This document shows, one piece after another, positions 49,064-57,642 of a stretch of DNA of 64,000 nucleotides. Origin of the DNA: Streptomyces aureoverticillatus (GTDB taxonomy: Bacteria; Actinomycetota; Actinomycetes; Streptomycetales; Streptomycetaceae); assembly GCF_014649395.1 (NCBI RefSeq), contig NZ_BMSY01000008.1, positions 1-64,000 of the forward strand, given 5' to 3'. A model generated the notes under the pieces. That model did no database searches. It saw only the letters and a program-made list of their open reading frames with translations, and was not told the DNA's origin. The translations under genes and the position numbers were made by a program. Position 1 is the stretch's first letter, and the number at the start of each line of letters is the position of its first letter.

Positions 49064-51022
49064 ATGAGCCAGGTACCCATGATTTCCAAGCTGTTGGTCG
49101 CCAACCGGGGCGAGATCGCCTGCCGCGTCTTCCGTACGTGCCGTGAGCTCGGCATCGCCACCGTCGCCGTGCACTCCGACGCCGACGCGGACGCGCTGCA
49201 CGTACGCGAGGCCGACGAGGCGGTACGCCTGCCGGGGGCGGCGCCGTCCGAGACGTATCTGCGCGGCGAGCTGATCGTGAAGGCCGCACAGGCGGCGGGC
49301 GCCGACGCCGTGCATCCCGGCTACGGGTTCCTGTCCGAGAACGCCGAGTTCGCGCGGGCCGTCACCGACGCGGGCCTGGTGTGGATCGGGCCGCCGCCGG
49401 AGGCCATCGAGGCGATGGCGTCCAAGACGCGCGCGAAGGAGCTGATGGGCCTCGCACCGCTCGCCGCCGACGCGGTCACGGAGGCCGACCTGCCGGTGCT
49501 CGTGAAGGCGGCGGCCGGCGGCGGCGGGCGCGGGATGCGGGTGGTACGGGAATTGGCCGCCCTGAAGGGGGAGTTGGAGGCCGCGCGGGCCGAGGCGGCC
49601 GGTGCCTTCGGGGACGGTGAGGTGTTCGTCGAGCCGTACGTCGAGGGCGGGCGGCACGTCGAGGTGCAGGTCCTCGCGGACGCGCACGGGACGGTGTGGA
49701 CGCTCGGGACGCGCGACTGCACGCTCCAGCGCCGCCACCAGAAGGTCGTCGAGGAATCCCCGGCACCCGGCCTCGACGACGAACTCGTCCACCGGCTGCA
49801 CGCGTTGGCGACGCGCGCCGCCCGCGCCACCGACTACCGGGGCGCGGGCACCGTCGAGTTCCTGGTCGCCGCCGACGGCACCGCGCACTTCCTGGAGATG
49901 AACACCCGCCTCCAGGTCGAACACCCCGTGACGGAAGCCGTGTTCGGCCTCGACCTGGTCGCCCTCCAGATCCGGATCGCGGAGGGCGAGCCTCTGGAGG
50001 GCCCGGAGCCGCCGCCCGCGCGCGGGCACGCCGTCGAGGCCCGCCTGTACGCCGAGGACCCGGCGGCCGGCTGGGCGCCGCAGACCGGCACCCTGCACCG
50101 CCTGGCCGTACCGGACGGGGTGCGCCTGGACGCCGGGTACGCGGACGGCGACACCGTCGGCGTGCACTACGACGCGATGCTGGCGAAGGTCGTCGCCCAC
50201 GCGCCCACCCGCGCGGAGGCCCTCCGCAGGCTCGCGGGCGCCCTGGACCGGACCGTGGTGCACGGCCCGGTCACCAACCGGGAGCTGCTCGTCCGCTCCC
50301 TGCGGCACCCGGAGTTCACGGCGGCCCGCATGGACACGGCGTTCTACGACCGACACCTGCCGGAGCTGACGGCGGCCGACCCCGGCCCTGCGGTCGCGTA
50401 CGCGCCGCTGGCCGCCGCCCTCGCCGACGCCCGCGGCCGCTCCCGGTTCGGCGGCTGGCGCAACCTGCGCTCGCAGCCGCAGGTCAAGCGGTACCGGAGC
50501 GAGGCGGACGGCGTCGAGCACGAGGTCCGCTACGAGCACGGGCGCGACGGCCTGACGGCGGCGGGCGTACGCGTCGTGCGGGCCGCGCGCGACCTCGTGG
50601 TGCTCGAAGTGGACGGCGTGCGACGGGAGTTCCCCGTGGCTCGGTACGGCCCCGACCGCGTGTACGTCGGGAACGTGGCCCTCACCGCGCTGCCGCTGCT
50701 GCCCGAGCCCGCCGTGCGGCAGGAGCCGGGCTCGCTGCTCGCGCCGATGCCGGGGACGGTCCTCCGCGTGGCGGAGGGGCTGAAGGAGGGCGTACGGGTC
50801 ACGGCCGGGCAGCCGGTCGTCTGGCTGGAGGCGATGAAGATGGAGCACCGCGTCGTGGCTCCCGCCTCCGGAGTGCTCACGGCGCTGCACGCGGAACCGG
50901 GCCGGCAGGTCGAGGTGGGCGCACTGCTCGCGGTGGTCCAGGAAGACGTACGGCCCGCTGCGCCCCAGGAAGACGGACAGCTCTCCGTGGTCAAGGAAGA
51001 CGTACAGGAGGAACGACTGTGA
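49064..51022 (+). CDS. Biotin-dependent acyl-CoA carboxylase alpha subunit (BC-BCCP)
   Basis: 652 residues: biotin carboxylase (KLLVANRGEIACRVFRTCRELGIATVAVHSDAD; AAAGGGGRGMRVV; TVEFLVAADGTAHFLEMNTRLQVEHPVTEAVFGLDLVALQIRIAEG) and a C-terminal biotinyl domain with EAMKMEHRV, biotin on Lys592. It pairs with the beta subunit encoded just upstream. After the BCCP domain is an unusual repetitive acidic tail (QEDVRPAAPQEDGQLSVVKEDVQEE). ATG 49064 follows the beta stop by 5 bp with gagg in between. GTG of the next gene overlaps its stop. Confidence 0.9.
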   Translation: MSQVPMISKLLVANRGEIACRVFRTCRELGIATVAVHSDADADALHVREADEAVRLPGAAPSETYLRGELIVKAAQAAGADAVHPGYGFLSENAEFARAVTDAGLVWIGPPPEAIEAMASKTRAKELMGLAPLAADAVTEADLPVLVKAAAGGGGRGMRVVRELAALKGELEAARAEAAGAFGDGEVFVEPYVEGGRHVEVQVLADAHGTVWTLGTRDCTLQRRHQKVVEESPAPGLDDELVHRLHALATRAARATDYRGAGTVEFLVAADGTAHFLEMNTRLQVEHPVTEAVFGLDLVALQIRIAEGEPLEGPEPPPARGHAVEARLYAEDPAAGWAPQTGTLHRLAVPDGVRLDAGYADGDTVGVHYDAMLAKVVAHAPTRAEALRRLAGALDRTVVHGPVTNRELLVRSLRHPEFTAARMDTAFYDRHLPELTAADPGPAVAYAPLAAALADARGRSRFGGWRNLRSQPQVKRYRSEADGVEHEVRYEHGRDGLTAAGVRVVRAARDLVVLEVDGVRREFPVARYGPDRVYVGNVALTALPLLPEPAVRQEPGSLLAPMPGTVLRVAEGLKEGVRVTAGQPVVWLEAMKMEHRVVAPASGVLTALHAEPGRQVEVGALLAVVQEDVRPAAPQEDGQLSVVKEDVQEERL

Positions 51023-52182
51023 ACGCTCCCGTGCTCGAAACCGAGGAACACAAGGCCCTGCGCTCGGCCGTCGCCGCGCTCGGCAAGCGCTACGGCCGCG
51101 ACTACATGACCCGCGTCGTCCAGGGCGAGGGCCACCCCGACGAGCTGTGGGCGGACGCCGCCAAGCTGGGCTACCTGGGTGTGAGCCTGCCCGAGGAGTA
51201 CGGCGGCGGGGGCGGCGGCATCGCGGAACTCTCCATCGTCCTGGAGGAGTTGGGGGCGGCGGGCAGCCCGCTGCTCATGCTGGTGGTGTCCCCGGCGATC
51301 TGCGGCACGGTGATCGCCCGCTTCGGGACCGAGGCGCAGAAACGGGAGTGGCTGCCCGGCCTGGCCGACGGCGGCCGCACCATGGCGTTCGGCATCACCG
51401 AGCCCGACGCGGGCTCCAACTCGCACCGCATCACCACCACCGCCCGCAGGGACGGCGACGACTGGATCCTGACCGGCCGCAAGGTCTTCATCTCGGGCGT
51501 GGACACAGCCGACGCCACCCTCATCGTCGGCCGCACCGAGGACGCCCGCACCGGCAAGCTCAAGCCCTGCCTGTTCATCGTCCCGCGCGACGCGCCGGGC
51601 TTCACGCGCAGCCGCATCGACATGGAACTCCAGGCCCCGGAGAAGCAGTTCGAACTGGTCCTCGACGAGGTACGGCTGCCCGCGGACGCGCTCGTCGGCG
51701 ACGAGGACGCGGGCCTGCTCCAGCTCTTCGCGGGGCTGAACCCCGAGCGCATCATGACGGCGGCGTTCTCGCTGGGCATGGCGCGGTACGCGCTGTCGCG
51801 TGCGGTGGAGTACGCGAAGGAACGCACCGTGTGGAAGCAGCCCATCGGCGCCCACCAGGCCCTGGCCCACCCCCTCGCCCAGTCGCACATCGAGATAGAA
51901 CTGGCCCGCCTGATGATGCAGAAAGCGGCCCGGCTGTACGACGACGGCGACGACATGGGCGCGGGAGAGGCCGCGAACATGGCGAAGTTCGCGGCGGCCG
52001 ACGCGTGCGTGAAGGCCGTGGACCAGGCGGTGCACACCCTCGGCGGCAACGGCCTGACCAAGGAGTTCGGGCTCGCATCGCTGATCGTGGCGTCCCGGGT
52101 GGCGAGGATCGCGCCGGTCAGCCGGGAGATGATCCTGAACTTCGTGTCCCACCAGAGCCTGGGCCTGCCCAAGTCGTACTAG
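51019..52182 (+). CDS. Acyl-CoA dehydrogenase
   Basis: 387 residues, FAD enzyme introducing a 2,3-double bond in an acyl-CoA. Motifs: LPEEYGGGGGGIAELSIVLEELG, MAFGITEPDAGSNSHRITTTA (substrate/FAD contact), VFISGVDTADATLIVGRTED, MTAAFSLGMARYALSRAVEYAKERTVWKQPIGAHQALAHPLAQSHIEI, and CVKAVDQAVHTLGGNGLTKEFGLASLIVASRVARI. Overlaps the carboxylase alpha stop (GTGA), with ggaggaac upstream. Probably the AtuD/LiuA-like step of the operon. Confidence 0.9.
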   Translation: MNAPVLETEEHKALRSAVAALGKRYGRDYMTRVVQGEGHPDELWADAAKLGYLGVSLPEEYGGGGGGIAELSIVLEELGAAGSPLLMLVVSPAICGTVIARFGTEAQKREWLPGLADGGRTMAFGITEPDAGSNSHRITTTARRDGDDWILTGRKVFISGVDTADATLIVGRTEDARTGKLKPCLFIVPRDAPGFTRSRIDMELQAPEKQFELVLDEVRLPADALVGDEDAGLLQLFAGLNPERIMTAAFSLGMARYALSRAVEYAKERTVWKQPIGAHQALAHPLAQSHIEIELARLMMQKAARLYDDGDDMGAGEAANMAKFAAADACVKAVDQAVHTLGGNGLTKEFGLASLIVASRVARIAPVSREMILNFVSHQSLGLPKSY

Positions 52183-52209
52183 CCGGCCATAGTCACCCCT
52201 GGAGTCCTC

Positions 52210-52968
52210 ATGGCAGTGGTCCTCGTCTCCGCTCCCGACCGGGGCATCGTCACCCTCACCCTCGACTCACCCGCGAACCGCAACGCGCTCTCGGCGGCGC
52301 TGGTGGCCGAACTGGCGGCCGCGCTGGGCGACTTGGGCAAGGACGACTCCGTACGAGCCGTCGTCCTCACCCACACCGGCACCACGTTCTGCGCGGGCGC
52401 GGACCTGCGCGAACCGCCGGACCCGGGAGCGTTCGTGGCGCTGCTCCGGCAGCTCGTGGAGCTGCCGAAGCCGGTGGTGGCGCGGGTGACGGGGCACGTG
52501 CGGGCGGGCGGGCTCGGCCTGCTCGCGGCGTGCGACATCGCGGTGGCGGGGAGCGCCGGCGGTACGGAGGCGTCGTTCGCGCTGACCGAGGTGCACATCG
52601 GCGTCGTACCGGCGGTGATCTCGCTCACCCTGCTGCCGCGCCTGGACCCCCGGGCGGCGAGCCGCTACTACCTCACGGGGGAGCGGTTCGGCGCGGCGGA
52701 GGCGGCGCGGATCGGCCTGATCACGGCGTACGCGACCGGGGCCGAGGACGTCGACGGGGTGCTCGCCCCGATCCTCGACGGGCTGCGCAAGGCGGCCCCG
52801 GGGGCGCTGGCCGACGCGAAGGGACTCGTCACGGCTAGGGTTCTTGACGCATTCGACAAGGAAGCGGACGCCGTCGTCGCCCTCTCGGCGCACCGCTTCG
52901 GCTCGGCCGAGGCGCGGGAGGGGATGGCGGCGTTCCTGGAACGACGGGAGCGCTCATGGGCGCTGTGA
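52210..52968 (+). CDS. Enoyl-CoA hydratase/isomerase
   Basis: 252 residues, crotonase fold. DSPANRNALSAALVAELAAAL, FCAGADLREPPDPGAF (oxyanion-hole loop), GHVRAGGLGLLAACDIAVAG (second oxyanion Gly), FALTEVHIGVVPAVISLTLLPRLDPRAASRYYLTGERFGAAEAARIGLI. The first catalytic Glu position appears as Gly or Ala-Gly (V-R-A-G-G), the second as TEVHIG (Glu). The family includes hydratases and isomerases. ATG 52210 after 27 bp. Confidence 0.87.
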   Translation: MAVVLVSAPDRGIVTLTLDSPANRNALSAALVAELAAALGDLGKDDSVRAVVLTHTGTTFCAGADLREPPDPGAFVALLRQLVELPKPVVARVTGHVRAGGLGLLAACDIAVAGSAGGTEASFALTEVHIGVVPAVISLTLLPRLDPRAASRYYLTGERFGAAEAARIGLITAYATGAEDVDGVLAPILDGLRKAAPGALADAKGLVTARVLDAFDKEADAVVALSAHRFGSAEAREGMAAFLERRERSWAL

Positions 52969-52981
52969 CCGTGGAGGGTTC

Positions 52982-53590
52982 ATGGGTGCCCTGACCGAGG
53001 CCGACCGCGCGCCCAAGCAGGACCGCAGCCGGGTCACCCGGCAGCGGCTCCTGGAGGCGGCCGTGGCCTGCCTGGCCGAGCACGGCTGGGCGGGCTCGAC
53101 GGTGTCGGTGGTGGCGGAGCGGGCCGGGGTGTCGCGCGGCGCCGCCCAGCACCACTTCCGCACCCGCGAGGAGCTGTTCACGGCGGCGGTGGAGTACGTC
53201 GCCGAGGAGCGGTCGGCCGCGCTGCGCGGGCTGTTCCCCGGCGGCGCCGGGGCCGGGGCCGACCGGGCGGCGGTCGTCGCGGCCCTCGTCGACCTGTACA
53301 CCGGCCCCTTGTTCCGGGCCGCCCTGCATCTGTGGGTGGCGGCGTCCCACGAGGAGCAACTGGGCGGCCGAGTCGCCGAGTTGGAGTCCCGTGTCGGCCG
53401 CGAGACGCACCGCATCGCGGTGGAGCTCCTCGGCGCCGACGAATCGCGCCCCGGCGTGCGGGAGACGGTCCAGGGGCTCCTGGACATGGCGCGGGGGCTG
53501 GGCCTCGCGAATCTCCTCACGGATGACGCGGGGCGGCGGGAGCGGGTGGTGGCGGAGTGGGGGCGGCTGGTGGACGGGGCGCTGCGCTGA
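52982..53590 (+). CDS. TetR-family regulator of the acyl-CoA operon
   Basis: 202 residues. HTH in SRVTRQRLLEAAVACLAEHGWAGSTVSVVAERAGVSRGAAQHHFRTREELFTAAVEYV, then a helical ligand domain. Last gene of the operon (13 bp after the hydratase), so probably autoregulatory; ggaggg precedes ATG 52982. Acyl-CoAs or terpenoid acids are the natural ligands to test. The element at 53596 follows at once. Confidence 0.87.
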   Translation: MGALTEADRAPKQDRSRVTRQRLLEAAVACLAEHGWAGSTVSVVAERAGVSRGAAQHHFRTREELFTAAVEYVAEERSAALRGLFPGGAGAGADRAAVVAALVDLYTGPLFRAALHLWVAASHEEQLGGRVAELESRVGRETHRIAVELLGADESRPGVRETVQGLLDMARGLGLANLLTDDAGRRERVVAEWGRLVDGALR

Positions 53591-53595
53591 GCTTT

Positions 53596-53801
53596 CCCCA
53601 ATCCCGCCCCTTCCCGAACTGGGGGCTCTGCCCCCAGACCCCCGCTCCTCAAGCGCCGGAGGGGCTATACCTGGGCCACGTCCAGCCCGTCCGGCGATTG
53701 AGGACGAGCCGCGAAGCGGCGATAACGGGGGTCCAGGGGGCGGAGCCCCCTGCCCGCGGCGGAGCCGCTAATCGATGCAGCGGGAAGGGGCGGGATTGGG
53801 G
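53596..53801. repeat. 206-bp inverted repeat, two-way terminator of dispersed repeats
   Basis: The outer arms are perfect 21-bp inverted copies (53596-53616 and 53781-53801). Inside, ctcctcaagcgccggagggg faces cccgtccggcgattgaggac, and gggggctctgcccccag faces ggggcggagcccc. So two copies of the dispersed repeat family (see 3877-3948 and 56230-56305) point at each other. It sits between the convergent TetR and citrate synthase genes. Confidence 0.75.
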
Positions 53802-53824
53802 AGCCTCCCGGCAGGGCCCAGACC

Positions 53825-54925
53825 TCAGCCCGAGATCCCCCCGAACCCCGAGATCTCCCGGGGGCTCCGCGCCGTCGGCCCGACATAGCGGGCGGACGGC
53901 CGGACCAGGCGCCCCGTCCGCTTCTGCTCCAGAATGTGCGCCGACCACCCGGCGGTACGCGCACAGGTGAACATCGACGTGAACATGTGCGCCGGAACCT
54001 CGGCGAAGTCGAGGACGATGGCGGCCCAGAACTCCACGTTGGTGGCGAGGACGCGGTCCGGCCGGCGGGCGTGCAGCTCGTCGAGGGCCGCCTTCTCCAG
54101 GGCCTCGGCGACCTCGAAGCGGGGCGCGCCCAGCTCACGGGCGGTGCGGCGCAGCACGCGGGCACGCGGATCCTCGGCGCGGTACACGCGGTGGCCGAAG
54201 CCCATCAGGCGCTCGCCCTTGTCCAGGGCCTGCTTGACGTACGCGACGGCGTCACCGGTGCGTTCGATCTCCTCGATCATGCCGAGGACGCGGGAGGGCG
54301 CGCCGCCGTGCAGCGGCCCGGACATCGCGCCGACCGCCCCGGACAGCGCGGCGGCGACATCGGCACCGGTGGACGCGATGACGCGGGCGGTGAACGTGGA
54401 GGCGTTCATGCCGTGCTCGGCGGCCGACGTCCAGTACGCGTCGACGGCCTGCACATGGCGCGGGTCGGGCTCGCCGCGCCAGCGCCGCATGAACCGCTCG
54501 ACGACGGTCTCGGCCTTGTCGATCTCGCGCTGCGGGACCATCGGCAGGCCCTGGCCGCGCGCGGACTGGGCGACGTACGAAAGCGCCATGACGGCGGCGC
54601 GCGCCAGGTCGTCGCGGGCCTGGGCCTCGTCGATGTCGAGGAGCGGGCGCAGGCCCCACACGGGGGCGAGCATGGCGAGCGCGGACTGCACGTCGACGCG
54701 GATGTCGCCGGAGTGCACGGGGATCGGGAACGGCTCGGCGGGCGGCAGGCCGGGGTCGAAGGCGCCGTCGACGAGCAGCCCCCACACGTTGCCGAAGGAG
54801 ACATGGCCGACCAGGTCCTCGATGTCGACGCCCCGGTAACGCAGGGCACCGCCTTCCTTGTCCGGTTCGGCGATCTCCGTCTCGAACGCGACGACTCCTT
54901 CAAGTCCGGGTACGAAGTCGGACAT
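53825..54925 (-). CDS. Citrate synthase 2 family protein
   Basis: 366 residues, condensing acetyl-CoA with oxaloacetate (or propionyl-CoA, as some family members do). Catalytic residues are in place: His206 (LHGGAPSRV), His245 (GFGHRVYRAEDPRARVL), Asp306 (LDFAEVPAHMF). LVGHVSFGNVWGLLVDG near residues 35-51 and EHGMNASTFTARVIASTGADVAAALSGAVGAMSGPLHGG are conserved. ATG 54925 has aggag 8 nt upstream. Divergent from pdxH. It is shorter than the TCA-cycle GltA type, hence the number 2. Confidence 0.92.
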   Translation of the reverse strand: MSDFVPGLEGVVAFETEIAEPDKEGGALRYRGVDIEDLVGHVSFGNVWGLLVDGAFDPGLPPAEPFPIPVHSGDIRVDVQSALAMLAPVWGLRPLLDIDEAQARDDLARAAVMALSYVAQSARGQGLPMVPQREIDKAETVVERFMRRWRGEPDPRHVQAVDAYWTSAAEHGMNASTFTARVIASTGADVAAALSGAVGAMSGPLHGGAPSRVLGMIEEIERTGDAVAYVKQALDKGERLMGFGHRVYRAEDPRARVLRRTARELGAPRFEVAEALEKAALDELHARRPDRVLATNVEFWAAIVLDFAEVPAHMFTSMFTCARTAGWSAHILEQKRTGRLVRPSARYVGPTARSPREISGFGGISG

Positions 54926-55212
54926 CAGGCGGCTCCTCATGATGTGGGCGACACGGTGTGGACGACGGGATGTGTCCGTGATGTGTACGGGATGTCTGCG
55001 ACCCGGGGCCGTGGCGCCGGGCCCGGGGTAACCCGGTGATGCCCCGCGCGGCCGGAGGTCACCCAACCGACACGGATTCGGAACGATAACCCTTGGTGCC
55101 ACCCTTGGCGATGGACTGCGGCACCCAGTGCCACACATCACCTCTTGGTGGCGGTGGGCGCCCGCCGACTGCCGCCGTGTGACGGGGTGTTCGTATACGG
55201 CAAGATGACCGC

Positions 55213-55980
55213 GTGACCGACTTCCGTGCCACCGCCTCCGACGCATCGTCAGCATCTGAAGCAGCTGCCGCCCCCGGCGTGTCCGGCGCCTCCGGGGTGT
55301 CGGGCGTGCCCGACGCCGGGGACCTGGCCGCCATGCGCGCGCACTACGTCGCCGAGGGCATCGTCGAGGCCGACTGCGCCGCCGATCCCGTCGAGCAGTT
55401 CGGGCGCTGGTTCGCGCAGGCGGCCGCCGAGGCGGCGGACCCGTCCGGGGTGATCCACGAGCCGAACGCCATGGTCGTGTCGACGGCGGACGCGCAGGGG
55501 CGGCCGAGCTCCCGGACGGTGCTGCTGAAGGGGTACGACGCGCACGGCTTCGTCTTCTTCACGAACTACGAGTCCCGCAAGGCGCGGGACATCGACGCGA
55601 ACCCGCATGTCTCGCTGCTCTTCCCCTGGCATCCGATGGGCCGCCAGGTCATCGTCACCGGCACGGCGGTGCGGACCGGGCGGGACGAGACCGTCCGCTA
55701 CTTCCGGAGCCGGCCGCACGGCTCCCAGCTCGGCGCCTGGGCCAGCGCGCAGTCCTCCGTGATCGGCTCGCGCGACGAACTCGACGCGGCGTACGCCGCG
55801 TTGGCGGCGCGCTATCCGGACGGCGAGCAGGTCCCGGCGCCGCCGCACTGGGGCGGCTACCGGGTGACCCCGCTCGCCGTCGAGTTCTGGCAGGGGCGCA
55901 CCAATCGCCTGCATGACAGGCTCTCCTACGTACGCGAGGACGTTTCCGCCGCGTGGGCGCTGCGGCGGCTTGCTCCGTGA
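55213..55980 (+). CDS. pdxH: Pyridoxamine 5'-phosphate oxidase PdxH
   Basis: 255-residue FMN enzyme making pyridoxal phosphate from PNP or PMP. After a low-complexity N-terminus (SASEAAAAPGVSGASGVSGVPDAGD) come MRAHYVAEGIVEADCAADPVEQFGRWFAQA, AMVVSTADAQGRPSSRTVLLKGYDAHGFVFFTNYESRKARDIDANPHVSLLFPW (FMN binding), GTAVRTGRDETVRYFRSRPHGSQLGAWASAQSS and the C-terminal FWQGRTNRLHDRLSYVRE with the conserved G-R-x-x-R-L-H-D-R. GTG 55213. The extended N-terminus is unusual but variable in the family. Confidence 0.93.
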   Translation: MTDFRATASDASSASEAAAAPGVSGASGVSGVPDAGDLAAMRAHYVAEGIVEADCAADPVEQFGRWFAQAAAEAADPSGVIHEPNAMVVSTADAQGRPSSRTVLLKGYDAHGFVFFTNYESRKARDIDANPHVSLLFPWHPMGRQVIVTGTAVRTGRDETVRYFRSRPHGSQLGAWASAQSSVIGSRDELDAAYAALAARYPDGEQVPAPPHWGGYRVTPLAVEFWQGRTNRLHDRLSYVREDVSAAWALRRLAP

Positions 55981-56018
55981 CCCTGTCCCGCCGCTTCGCG
56001 GCGGATACCTCCCGCCCT

Positions 56019-56053
56019 CCCCCAAGCTCTTAAAGAGCAGGGGGGACCCCCTT
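56019..56053. repeat. Dispersed palindromic repeat, second copy
   Basis: cccccaagctct-taaa-gagcaggggg: the copy of the element that lies inside mqnD (578-620). It is in the 345-bp gap between pdxH and the alpha/beta hydrolase; the rest of the gap is GC-rich with the repeat 56230-56305 and no gene. Confidence 0.65.
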
Positions 56054-56229
56054 CCCGTTTCCACTGGGCCGCGGGCCCGGGCCGGAGCGCCCGCGCTGTA
56101 GGCCGAACCCGTGCCCGGCACCGGCCTCCCGGTGCCACGCACGGCCACCCGGCGTCGCTGGGGCCCGTCTCGGGGGTCCGGCGCCGCCGGGATGTTCCGG
56201 CAGGTAGTAAGGGCGGGTGGGTGGGAAAA

Positions 56230-56305
56230 AGCCCGTCCGGCGTTTGAGGACGAGGCCGTTCAGGCCGATATCGGGGGTCCGGGGGCGGAGCCCCCGGCAG
56301 GGGCC
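56230..56305. repeat. Dispersed repeat copy at the hydrolase 3' end
   Basis: gcccgtccggcgtttgagga then cgaggccgttcaggccg (hairpin) and gggggtccgggggcggagcc. It ends 21 bp before the stop of the minus-strand hydrolase and is likely its terminator. Confidence 0.6.
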
Positions 56306-56325
56306 CCGCCCGAGCCGGGCGGGAC

Positions 56326-57204
56326 CTACGACCCCGCCAGGACCCCGTCCAGGAACGGCTCGATCGCCTCGCGCCAGCCCTCCGGGCGGTCGTAGTGGAC
56401 GAGGTGCCCGGCGTCGGGCACCTCGGCATAGGCGCCGCGGGGCAGGACGCGGACCATTTCCTGGGCCTCGGCGCGGCCCAGCTCGCCGTCGAGGCCGCGG
56501 ACGACCAGGGCGGGGCACTGGACCTGGACCAGCTCCTCCCAGTGCGCGTCGTACACCCACGTCTCGCGGGACTTGAGCATCTGGGCGGGGTCGAAGACGG
56601 GGCGCCAGCCGTCCGGGCCCTCGGTCATGATCTCGGAGAAGAAGGCGCCCCGCGAGGGGTTGGGGCGCTCCACCCACGGATCGTCCTCGCCGAACCACTT
56701 CCGCACGTCCGCGAGCGTCGCGAACGGCACCGGCCAGGACTTGAACCAGTCCTCCCACTCCCGCTGGGAGGCGGCGCCCAGGGCCGACGCGCGCATGTCG
56801 CAGATGATCAGGCCCCGGACCAGGTCCGGGCGGCGGGCGGCGAGCTGCCAGGCGGTGAGCGCGCCCATGGAGTGCCCGATGAGCACGGCGGGGGCGAGGT
56901 CGAGCTGCTCGAGGGCGGCCTCGGCGTCGTCGACGTACGCCTCGCGGTTGAAGGGGCCGTCGGTCGGCTTGTCGCTCTGGCCGTGCCCCCGCTGGTCGAG
57001 CGCGACCGCGCGATGCCGCTCCGAGAGCCAGCGGGCGGTGCTCGCCCAGTGCGAGGCGCGGCCCATCAGGCCGTGCAATAACAGCACCCCGCCCGGGGAC
57101 GAATCGGCCTCCCTGGCTTTGGGAGGGTCGGCATACTCCCAGGCGGCGAGGCTCACTCCGCCCGCGCCGGTCACGTCGATGCGCCGCACCATGGTCCCAG
57201 GCAC
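56326..57204 (-). CDS. Alpha/beta-fold hydrolase
   Basis: 292 residues. Nucleophile elbow G-H-S112-M-G (VLIGHSMGALTAWQLA), the HGLMG oxyanion loop (LLLHGLMGRASHW, about 42-53), DQRGHGQSDKP, and GHLVHYDRPEGW with the catalytic His near the end. Asp is probably in VRGLDGELGRAEAQE. Predicted esterase, haloperoxidase-like or epoxide hydrolase; the substrate is open. ATG 57204, or the closer ATG 57192 (MVRRIDVT). Confidence 0.88.
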   Translation of the reverse strand: MPGTMVRRIDVTGAGGVSLAAWEYADPPKAREADSSPGGVLLLHGLMGRASHWASTARWLSERHRAVALDQRGHGQSDKPTDGPFNREAYVDDAEAALEQLDLAPAVLIGHSMGALTAWQLAARRPDLVRGLIICDMRASALGAASQREWEDWFKSWPVPFATLADVRKWFGEDDPWVERPNPSRGAFFSEIMTEGPDGWRPVFDPAQMLKSRETWVYDAHWEELVQVQCPALVVRGLDGELGRAEAQEMVRVLPRGAYAEVPDAGHLVHYDRPEGWREAIEPFLDGVLAGS

Positions 57205-57343
57205 CCCCCTTGACTCCGCTCGGGTTGTTCACTCACGCACCCCGGCACGCTATCGAACCCTCATTCGAAAGCAGCCGCCTTGCCGCCAACACCCCTCGTT
57301 CGGGTGACCATCTTCAAGGATTGGCCGCCGCCGCCGAGGGGAG

Positions 57344-57463
57344 ATCTTCAACGGGGGGCGGGCCGCTCGGGGAAATCGGTCCGAGGGGGATGACCCTGGG
57401 AGCTCGGGGCTCCGGGTCAGCACAGGGGAGGACAGGCCCCGGCGCTCAAGGGCGCCGGGGCCC
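57344..57463 (+). ncRNA. Candidate structured RNA with terminal hairpin
   Basis: On the plus strand three hairpins follow each other: ctcgg-ggaaatcggt-ccgag, then gaccc..gggtc enclosing ggagc-tcgg-gctcc, then the strong terminator-like ggccccggcgc-tcaag-gcgccggggcc (57435-57462). They lie in the 600-bp gap between the hydrolase and the iron-repressor genes (57205-57804). I matched it to no known riboswitch. No gene is visible in the rest of the gap. Strand is tentative. Confidence 0.3.
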
Positions 57464-57642
57464 TCTGCGTGCGGGGCGTGCGGGAGACGCGCGGCGCGTG
57501 GCCTGCCGCGCCCCGCGCGCGTCCGTTCACCAGCCGGGCACATCGTCCGCCCCCTCTCCGGCCGCGCGGCCAGGACCCGGTGAGACCCGGTGATCACTCG
57601 GCCAAGTCCTGGTGCCGACACGGTCAAGAGCCCTCAGGTCAT

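Noticed and set aside
52210..52968. Enoyl-CoA hydratase as a specific LiuC or AtuE enzyme
   Set aside because: The crotonase family is too broad and one catalytic Glu position is not clear, so only the family is named.
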